The position numbers and the translations under genes are program-made. This document shows positions 21,601-27,423 of a stretch of 27,423 bases of DNA, piece after piece. Numbering within the stretch: position 1 is the first letter of the stretch; each line of letters opens with the position of its first letter. The notes beneath the pieces were generated by a model. That model saw nothing but the letters and a program-made list of their open reading frames with translations, had not been told where the DNA came from and ran no database searches. The stretch is taken from contig CAJFCJ010000147.1 of the NCBI GenBank assembly GCA_904063045.1, positions 1-27,423 on the forward strand, written 5' to 3'. The DNA comes from Dimorphilus gyrociliatus (taxonomy: Eukaryota > Annelida > Polychaeta > Dinophilidae).

Positions 21601-24600
21601 TGTGATAAATCAATAAATTCCAAACAACAGCATTTTTGAAGTGTTTGTCCCAAATATTCCGCTTGATTAGAATTAATTTTACACTGTGATACATTAAGTT
21701 GCTTTAGGGTACTGGAAGACATTTCGAGTCCTGTACAAATCAGTTTAAATCCATTATCGCCCATATTTGAATTTTTAGACAAGTCAACAATTTCTAATAA
21801 TGAACAAGAACGAAGTGTAAATGACAAACATTCCGCTAAGTTGTTATTCAATTTACACGAGCTTATATTGATCTCTCTAAGAGTGTTTGAAGAAGATTCG
21901 AGTCCTCTACAAATCCTTTCAAATCCGTCCGTCAACCGGAAATTTCTAGACAAACCAACACTCTCCAAAAGAGAACAATAACGGAATGTGTTTGCCAAGT
22001 CTGTGGTTTGTTTTTCATTTAAGTTGCAATGTGAAATATTCAATTTTTTTAACGTCTTAGAAGAGGATCTGAGCCCCTTACAAATGCTTTCAAATCCATC
22101 ATTTCTCATTTTATAATTAGAAGATAAATCAACAATTTCCAATTTAGAACATTCTTTAAAAACTTCTCCAAGTTGATTAGCTTGTTCCTTATTTAAATTA
22201 CACTGCTTGATAAGTAAACTTTTCAGAGTTTGTGAACAAGATTTCAGTCCTTTACAAACCATTTCAAATATCTTATTTCCCATATTTGAATTGAATGATA
22301 AATCAACAATTTCCAATGATTTACAAAATCTAAAAACATATCCAACACCATTCATCATTTGACTATTTAAATAGCAGTTGTTTAGGTAAATACACTTTAA
22401 ACTTTCTCCAAAGAGTATGACGTCACTAGGTGAAATTTTTACAAAAATATTTTTAAAATTGGACAACGAAACGTTTCGTAGATTTTTACAAATTTTTAAA
22501 TTTTTGTAAGTTCTATCATCAAACTTTTCGTAGTGCGAATGCTCATTTATATCAAAAATTTGAAGTTTCTCACTTATTTCAGCAATTATTCCGGAAGATA
22601 GTTCACTCCATGTTGGATTATCTTCTATTTGAAATAAATCAACTGGTATATGAGTAATTTGAATGACATCTTTCTTTAATGCCAATATTATTTCTTTCAA
22701 ACTACTTGCTTCCAATTCCATTAAACTATTCTTGACAGGAACCACTCTATCTCCTTGTTTATTTAGTAATAGGGTTAATTTTTGTCTATTAAAAATCCTA
22801 ATTGTTATTGTATTATTACAATTGTCTTCTATCGTATTTTCCAAGAGACTATTGGTCACGTGACTTTTACAATTTTGAAAAAATAACACTGTAGGATTAA
22901 TTATAAAGCAATTTCGTAAGTTGAAGAATTTCAATACATTTCGTTCCTTTCTCTCTTTGATAATGTAAAAGAAATGATCAGTTTCGTTTGACCTAATTAG
23001 CTTATTTTCAATTGTTATTTTCTCTAAAAAACTATTTTGTTTAAAAAATGAAATTATTAGTTGATTGTTGAAAAATTCGCCGGAATTGTATGATTCATCT
23101 ACAAGTTCGGATAGTGGTTTTTGTCCATATGTAACCTTAATTACATAATTATTGCAAGTTTGATTACTTGAAATTATAATCTTTTCAATATTCGATCCGG
23201 CATTTTGTTTTTCCCTTAAAATTACAAATGTTTGATCAAAGAAATCCAGAAATTGTATGTTTGTTGTTGAAATTAATTGAATAATCCTTTCGTAGATTAT
23301 ATGAATGGAAAATGAAGAGTGTTTACCTTTAATTGAAATCTTTGTAATCATTGGCGAATGTTTATTGAGCAATTCGAATAGAAGGTCAATGTTTAGTTGA
23401 GTATTATCCAAATATAATTCCTTTAGAGCATTTCCCTTACTCTCAATGAGTAATTCTAGTATCACATCTTTCAAATTTTCATTTTTAAAAGTGAGTTTTT
23501 CATCACGATTTTCATTAAATAAATATTTTTTAACTTCTTCAGAACAAGAAAACATATTCCTAACAATTTCGGAAGATAACAGAATATTTTGAAAGATTTC
23601 TGTAGAATATTCTTCAATAAATTCCATAACGTAATAGATTTTGGTGTTGTTTGTCTCTGTAAAAATCTGATCAAATGATTTTTCATTTCCTAAAGTTGAA
23701 ATTTTATTCTTTGGTCTCTTTTTAAATTCTTTTATAAGAAATTGAGCTGCAAAGAATTCTTGGAATGATAAATGATAGAATTGTAATTCACCTTCATTAT
23801 TTTCTAATGGAACAATTGCAATTAAACCATTTAAACTTTTCAACAGTGGTTTTACTTTCTCTTCAGAACAGCTAAAGATGATCTTACTCTTTGGAAGACT
23901 GACAAAACTTAATTCCAAAAGTTCTTTCATATCATGTTTATCTTTGTTTAAAATGCCTAAATTTTTCTCCAAAACTAGGTCAATAAACTTTTCATAAATT
24001 GAATATTGATTCATTTTGAAAATATCACCTTTTTCCTTCCAAACGCAAAATAGAATCATTGCTAAAAGTGGAATTTGGCACATACTTGCAATCTTCTTGC
24101 GTTTATTAACAATATCAGTTATAAATAGTTGAGCATGTGACCTATCATCTTTAAAAATCTTTTCAAAGAATGATTCCATTTGACTTTTATCCCATCCTGT
24201 CAATTCAAATACAATATCGTATCGCATTTTAATTTCGCTTGCCTTCCATTTTCTTGTCCATATTGCAGTTGTAATATTACTATCGGGCTTATTGATTATA
24301 TCGTTGAAGGGATGATTCAGTAGATTAAATTCATCGGCTCCATCTAAAAATAGTATAACATCTTCTAAACTTTCTTCAAAGAATGATTTCACGATGTCCT
24401 CATTTACATATGGGATCTTTTTAAAATTTTGCGTAACAATTTCCTGATATACTGTTGTATCTGATCTAACATTTCTCAAAATAATAAACAGGCATAGTTT
24501 CTTATTACCGCTCTCCCATTCTCCTCTTGCCCATCTATAGATTAAATTTCGAATATGAACACTTTTACCAATTCCAGGTTCTCCTTGAATTAGAATTTTT

Positions 24601-25133
24601 TTGATATTCTTATCAAAAACTTGATAAAAGTTATTGTAGTAATCGCCTTCGATATCTACCAGTTTTGTATCAAAGATACCTTTTTTAACAACTTCTGATA
24701 TTTTAACTGGTGTTACAATATCTTTAATGTTGACTTCATTTTTCTTACCAAAGAGAACAATTTGAATTGTAGAAAAATCTTTCTCTCTTTGCGTTTTAGT
24801 TTCTGAAATCAATTTATTCCAGACTTCTTCTTGATTAGATAATTGTTTAGCCAATTCAATGCAGTCGGAAGTTTCAATTTTCAAGAGTACAGTTAATGTA
24901 AACTTTATATCTCTATTATTTAGTATATTAAAAAGCTCCTCAATTGCCTCCTCCTTGTTACGACAATACAAATAAGCTATCTGTTCCTTTTTCTCAAAAC
25001 AAATGACATTTTTGCTTAATAAATGTATACAAAATTTTTCAAATGTAACTGTGCAACTTAATAATGCCAAAAAATCTTCTTTATAACGGTTAAAACATAA
25101 TTTCTCCTTTGATGTCATCGTATTTTTAGGCAT
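18618..25133 (-). CDS. CARD-NACHT-LRR receptor (NLR family), 2171 aa in one exon
   Basis: A cytoplasmic sensor of the NOD-like receptor family. Residues about 8-105 form an all-helical CARD/death-fold (LLSKNVICFEKKEQI, then LFNILNNRD and LAKQL, as in CARDs), the adaptor-recruiting part. Residues about 178-330 are the NACHT NTPase: Walker A GEPGIGKS at 184-191, Walker B LFLDGADE at 261-268 and TRKW as the sensor-1 region. A winged-helix part with HLSFQEFFAAQFL follows. After some 370 residues of irregular LRR-like sequence comes a regular array of LRRs to the C-terminus (see repeat entry). All key ATPase residues are intact and 6.5 kb is open without a stop, so it is a functional gene, unlike the multi-exon layout of most genes here. 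Which ligand or adaptor it uses is unknown. ATG 25133 is the first Met before the CARD; a second lies five codons on. Confidence 0.95.
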   Translation of the reverse strand: MPKNTMTSKEKLCFNRYKEDFLALLSCTVTFEKFCIHLLSKNVICFEKKEQIAYLYCRNKEEAIEELFNILNNRDIKFTLTVLLKIETSDCIELAKQLSNQEEVWNKLISETKTQREKDFSTIQIVLFGKKNEVNIKDIVTPVKISEVVKKGIFDTKLVDIEGDYYNNFYQVFDKNIKKILIQGEPGIGKSVHIRNLIYRWARGEWESGNKKLCLFIILRNVRSDTTVYQEIVTQNFKKIPYVNEDIVKSFFEESLEDVILFLDGADEFNLLNHPFNDIINKPDSNITTAIWTRKWKASEIKMRYDIVFELTGWDKSQMESFFEKIFKDDRSHAQLFITDIVNKRKKIASMCQIPLLAMILFCVWKEKGDIFKMNQYSIYEKFIDLVLEKNLGILNKDKHDMKELLELSFVSLPKSKIIFSCSEEKVKPLLKSLNGLIAIVPLENNEGELQFYHLSFQEFFAAQFLIKEFKKRPKNKISTLGNEKSFDQIFTETNNTKIYYVMEFIEEYSTEIFQNILLSSEIVRNMFSCSEEVKKYLFNENRDEKLTFKNENLKDVILELLIESKGNALKELYLDNTQLNIDLLFELLNKHSPMITKISIKGKHSSFSIHIIYERIIQLISTTNIQFLDFFDQTFVILREKQNAGSNIEKIIISSNQTCNNYVIKVTYGQKPLSELVDESYNSGEFFNNQLIISFFKQNSFLEKITIENKLIRSNETDHFFYIIKERKERNVLKFFNLRNCFIINPTVLFFQNCKSHVTNSLLENTIEDNCNNTITIRIFNRQKLTLLLNKQGDRVVPVKNSLMELEASSLKEIILALKKDVIQITHIPVDLFQIEDNPTWSELSSGIIAEISEKLQIFDINEHSHYEKFDDRTYKNLKICKNLRNVSLSNFKNIFVKISPSDVILFGESLKCIYLNNCYLNSQMMNGVGYVFRFCKSLEIVDLSFNSNMGNKIFEMVCKGLKSCSQTLKSLLIKQCNLNKEQANQLGEVFKECSKLEIVDLSSNYKMRNDGFESICKGLRSSSKTLKKLNISHCNLNEKQTTDLANTFRYCSLLESVGLSRNFRLTDGFERICRGLESSSNTLREINISSCKLNNNLAECLSFTLRSCSLLEIVDLSKNSNMGDNGFKLICTGLEMSSSTLKQLNVSQCKINSNQAEYLGQTLQKCCCLEFIDLSHNSEMNDKFQMICEGLKNSLQTLKEVKLYSCKLDDKQAEYLGDLLKNCSSIEKIILSKNFQSAENGFKLVCEGLKSSSNTLKQIYLGCCELNSKQADYLGEAFRHCFSLEHVDLSFNSKMNDDDKEGFRKICQNLKSSSHTIRNINLKKCNLNSNQAKYLAEILEKCSSLEDVNLSKNFKMLHSFKSICEGLKSSSNTLKHLNLSECELSHFPANCLGETLGKCSSLESLDLSYNFEMGDGFKKICQGLQTSSNTLKRVVATNCNFDQDQEQTNYLGELFRKCPKLEMIDLSNNSTMGDVGFEIICKGLNMSKNSLKHINMSCCKLNKKQSECLGAAIKSCLSLESIDLSINSKMEDGLKMICDGLKSSSNTLSRINFYKCRLNSEQAKWLGEAIEGCFSLTKVQLQNNTRMGDKGFQMICKGLQSSSNTLTDLNVWLCRLNESQAHCLAETLKLCSSLENIDIAFNSYMNDGFLLVFENFISSSQTLRYINVWNCYLDDLKAKSLAITLQKCLSLENVHLSTNFKMGEGFIDICKALEVTSKTLKKMNVGNCHLDEKQAISLADLFKHCLSMENVDLSNNPNIGDKAFEMVCTELKSSANILRHLNVKCCQLNDVQTLHLCRLIQQCSMLESVNLSNNSKMGKVFIQICEGLKFSSHTLKRINVSCCGLNNEQANHLGETFQQCFSLENVDLSCNSNMDDNGIEKICKGLESSSNSLQQIRVESCDLSDQGAKYLGDIFAKCLSLEQVAMSNNSKMGDGGFEKICNGLQSSFKTLRHIKVKDCDLNENCVKHFTKTIEECTSIEFLDLSNNSKMKDEFSCFCHELGKFSYTLKRISVSNCKLSSSQASKLGEAFKNCLLLESVDLSHNSEMGDDGFEKICKGLQPSSNFLEEIRLNSCKLNSNQAKYLGETFKCCSSLEIVDLSNNSKMGDSGFQIICQGLQFSCITLKEIKIIDCKLNDVQTKYRKQLFERCPSLRNELKMTGRTKRGKNKL
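18684..22325 (-). repeat. Tandem array of 21 two-LRR units (about 174 nt each) in the NLR
   Basis: From residue 937 the protein repeats a unit of 57-61 residues 21 times, averaging 57.8. Each unit is a pair of ribonuclease-inhibitor-type LRRs: an A half of the form C-x2-LE-xVDLS-xNSKMGDxGF-x-ICKGL, and a B half of the form SSSNTLK-x-IN-x3-CKLN-x2-QAxYLGE-x-F-x2. That makes 42 LRRs in perfect alternation. No unit is missing a half. The last unit is followed by a 21-residue basic tail. Confidence 0.95.
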
Positions 25134-25176
25134 GTTGTCTTATTTCAATAGATCAAACAGATCTGAAATATTGAAA

Positions 25177-25201
25177 TTATAACCATCTAATGTGGTTATA
25201 A
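25177..25201. promoter_or_regulatory. 9-bp inverted repeat upstream of the NLR start
   Basis: TTATAACCA (25177-25185) and its exact complement TGGTTATAA (25193-25201) flank a 7-nt loop, 44-68 bp before the NLR ATG. The right arm, with the loop base before it, reads TGTGGTT, the core of a Runx-type site. A second short inverted repeat, AGATC-5-GATCT, lies beside it near 25150-25164. Function is not shown. Confidence 0.35.
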
Positions 25202-25353
25202 GCTGAACAAAGATTAAGCCGGCCATCTTTATTGGTTATCTCTTGCATTTATAATAATGCTATTTTCGACTGTTTTATTGATTTTTTTGAGTAACAATGG
25301 CGGTAATGGTATGAATATTTTATAGCGCGAATGTACAAATGTCTGACTGTTGT

Positions 25354-25584
25354 GAACACCTCGAATTTTGAATAGGCCAACGTATTAAAAATGTTTTTCA
25401 CTAAGAAAAAAGATATTTTTTTAATTTTTTCTGCATAAAATGTTAGATGAAGCTTAAATTTATATATAATTTTCTTTCAAATACGATTTAGGTAAGATTT
25501 TATATCATTTTTTTTTGTTTATATTATGTACTGTTTTATTGATTTTTTTTTCTTATTTCGCTGCACTTCATAATAATTGGAACA
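25354..25584 (+). repeat. Left terminal inverted repeat of the Tc1-like element
   Basis: Conserved outer block at 25354-25380 and inner block at 25561-25584, pairing with the right arm. Confidence 0.75.
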
Positions 25585-25608
25585 CCAACAAAAATGTTCC
25601 TATTATTC

Positions 25609-26654
25609 CTACTTTTGTATCTGACTACCCTCTTTTTTGATGCATTGCCTGATTCTATGCCCCATTCCATCATATAGACTTGGTAACAACCATGGCTGCT
25701 CTTTTATAAGCTCATAGGAGCATTTTTTGATTTTTTTCCACAATTCATCCTCTGATTCAAATTGTGGACCATCGTATACCAGGTTTTTGGTAAGGTGCCA
25801 CATGTTCTTGATTGGGCTGAGGTCGGGGCTCTTTGCTGGCCAATCAAGAGGATGGATATCATTCATTTGAAAGGCTCTTTTAGTTGTCCTCGCTGTGTGG
25901 CACCCAGCATTATCTTGCTGGAAGATGTATTTCCTCCCCATTTTTGCCTCAATCTCTTTGATAACAGGGAGGACATCTTCCACAATAAACAGCTATAATT
26001 TTCAGCATAAAGCCTTTTCCTTATCCACCAAATTTCAAATATTCTGTCATAGGTTATTAGTCCCCAGACCATTACTCCACCTCTGCCCAGGTTTTTCGTC
26101 ACCCTGAAATCTTTTTCACCATCTTTGGTCCAGGTATGAAAATCATCTGGCCCACTCAGTGAGAATCTAGCCTCGTCAGTGAAAATTACTTTAGACCAGT
26201 CTAGATTATCACTGATCATCTGGAGGCACAAACTTTTTCTCCTCTTACAATTATTTGTTGTAAGATCAAGTGTTTGCCTAACTCGCTTATACATAAATTT
26301 TTGTTTTTTTAGCTCTCTCTGTATGGTTAATAGGCTAACATCTACATCTGACTCTTTCAAAATTTTTCTTGCTGTCACCCTCTCCTTATTTATTTTCATT
26401 TTTTGTATAGCCCTCTTCATCCTGCCTATATATCTCTCTGTAAGTTTCTTTGGACGACCTCTATTCTCCTCTTCTGGTGGTTGATACCTTAAAATATTGC
26501 TAACAGAAGAGGGTGCCATTCCTAAAGCTCTTGCTGTGGCTCGTAGTTTTTGTAATTCATTGTATTTCTTGAATACAAGCTCCCTTATGTCTTTACTCCA
26601 CGTCATATTTAAAAAAGTACAATAAAAATAAAGTAATATAAATGAAATTAACAA
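25609..26654 (-). pseudogene. Tc1-like DDE transposase, frameshifted and catalytically dead
   Basis: The frame from about 26605 encodes a paired-type helix-turn-helix DNA-binding part (RELVFKKYNELQKLRATARA, then ALGMAPSSVSNIL), the GRPKKLT hook and the first catalytic Asp in FTDEARFSL. Near 25990 the frame shifts by one base, and the rest continues in another frame with the second Asp in FQQDNAGCHTA and the third-residue motif DWPAKSPDLSPIKNMW. In active Tc1 enzymes this reads PIENLW, with Glu 34 residues beyond the second Asp. The spacing here is the same but Lys stands in place of Glu. So the copy has lost both its frame and its metal-binding triad. Apart from those changes the sequence is well kept, which suggests fairly recent inactivation. 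Confidence 0.92.
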
Positions 26655-26746
26655 TTAATTAATAAAGATAACTTAGAAAATCAAAGATGTTGAAAAAAAT
26701 GTTTTTTGTGTCGTCTATTTGAATGCCAAACCGGATGTCAAGTGAC

Positions 26747-26974
26747 TGTTCCAATAATTACGAAGTACAGCCAAATAAAGAAAAAATTGATGAAAATGAC
26801 CAAAAATATTTTGCTTATAATATTCATAAATATTATCATTTTGTCAATTTTTTTCAATATTACGTAAATATAACCCTTTTTTTATAGAAATTTAGACCAA
26901 AAAAAATAATTTACAGGGAAAAAACAATTTTAACTGTTAATTAAAAGTTGGCCTATCAAAATTTACGGTGTCCA
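26747..26974 (-). repeat. Right terminal inverted repeat of the Tc1-like element
   Basis: Inner block 26747-26770 and outer block 26948-26974 are complementary to the left arm. Confidence 0.75.
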
Positions 26975-27423
26975 TTTTTTTATGAAGTCCACTTTATACT
27001 AATAATATAACGGCAACTATTCGTAACACACGTACACAAGAAAAGATGATGAGGTAATGAATAATATGGTTGGTTTTAAACATATAGACGTAATCACATA
27101 TATATATAGAACGTAAAGATAATTTGGCAACGTGCCAAACTAACGCTATGTTTTTAATATTTAAAACTTATGGTATCATTCTTTTCTCTATATTCGTCAC
27201 ATACACTATACTGTACAGTGGGTAAAATAGGATATTGTTGAAAACTGGTACTTTAAAAGTAATTAAATTACACGACTGTAAGCTAACTGTGCTGAAATAT
27301 TTTGAGTAAATGTTATAAGTGACAATTACTTTTAAAAGAGCAATATCGAATAATTATTTAAATACAATTTGAAACATTTCTGTACACATACATTCGTCAG
27401 CTATACTCTACATTAGAGAAGTA
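26975..27423. other. Gene-free flank right of the transposon
   Basis: About 450 bp of AT-rich sequence with a short TA run near 27100 and an ACTGTACAGT palindrome near 27210. No gene supported. Confidence 0.5.

Larger units (their letters stand above)
25354..26974 (-). mobile_element. Tc1-like transposon with long terminal inverted repeats
   Basis: A transposase relic lies between inverted arms of about 230 bp. The outer blocks 25354-25380 and 26948-26974 are complementary, sharing ACACC, AATTTTG and ATAGGCCAA. The inner blocks 25561-25584 and 26747-26770 match at 21 of 24 positions. Sequence between the blocks is only loosely alike. The length, about 1.6 kb, suits Tc1/mariner elements, and arms with two conserved blocks resemble the IR/DR ends known from some Tc1 elements. 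I could not settle the exact ends or the TA target duplication. Confidence 0.8.

Noticed and set aside
18618-22863. Several plus-strand open frames across the NLR gene (for example near 19198, 20473, 21010)
   Set aside because: They are antisense shadows of the repetitive LRR coding sequence and repeat with its period; they show no domain of their own.
25762-26484. Plus-strand open frames over the transposon
   Set aside because: Antisense of the Tc1 transposase, whose motifs are clear on the minus strand.
1-27423. CRISPR arrays, bacterial operons, phage or plasmid features
   Set aside because: None seen; introns, poly(A) signals and metazoan domains mark this as animal nuclear DNA.

Overview
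The window is nuclear DNA from an invertebrate animal. It is AT-rich, its genes are broken by short GT..AG introns (mostly 50-80 nt), it carries a eukaryotic tRNA-Ile(AAU) with internal A/B boxes and a pol III T-run, and its domains (7TM receptors, CARD-NACHT-LRR, PAN/Apple, SRCR, C-type lectin, LDL-A, fucolectin-like) are metazoan. A receptor joining LDL-A repeats, LRRs and a 7TM bundle (GRL101/LGR type) and the compact layout fit a small-genome bilaterian, perhaps a lophotrochozoan such as a tiny annelid. That placement is inference only.

Layout. 1-286: end of an unrecognised open frame. 418-5620 (+): large multi-exon receptor, SRCR-CTLD-LDL-A-LRR-7TM with an unusual cytoplasmic tail. 5925-6248 (+): fragment of a PAN protein. 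6420-7331 (-): intronless rhodopsin-class GPCR. 7652-10345 (-): secreted PAN-PAN-fucolectin-like protein in six exons, with a decayed mariner element in intron 3. 10742-10815: tRNA-Ile. 11813-12297 (-) and 12392-13757 (+): head-to-head pair of secreted PAN proteins, 94 bp apart. 14396-16600 (+): secreted protein of repeated fucolectin/F5-8C-like domains, nine exons. 17003-18149 (+): short-chain dehydrogenase of retinol/17-beta-HSD type, four exons. 18618-25133 (-): single-exon 2171-aa CARD-NACHT-LRR receptor with 21 tandem two-LRR units. 25354-26974: Tc1-like transposon with about 230-bp terminal inverted repeats and a broken transposase. The remainder is gene-poor AT-rich spacer.

Exons were joined by hand. 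Reading phase is conserved across every junction proposed, and total coding lengths divide by three (receptor 1305 codons, PAN-FTP minus gene 354, PAN-FTP plus gene 344, FTP gene 577, SDR 322). This is the main support for the models. Taken together the window looks like a recognition-type neighbourhood: glycan- and protein-binding secreted modules, a composite cell-surface receptor and a cytoplasmic NLR. A shared immune role is inference from domain families, not shown by the sequence.
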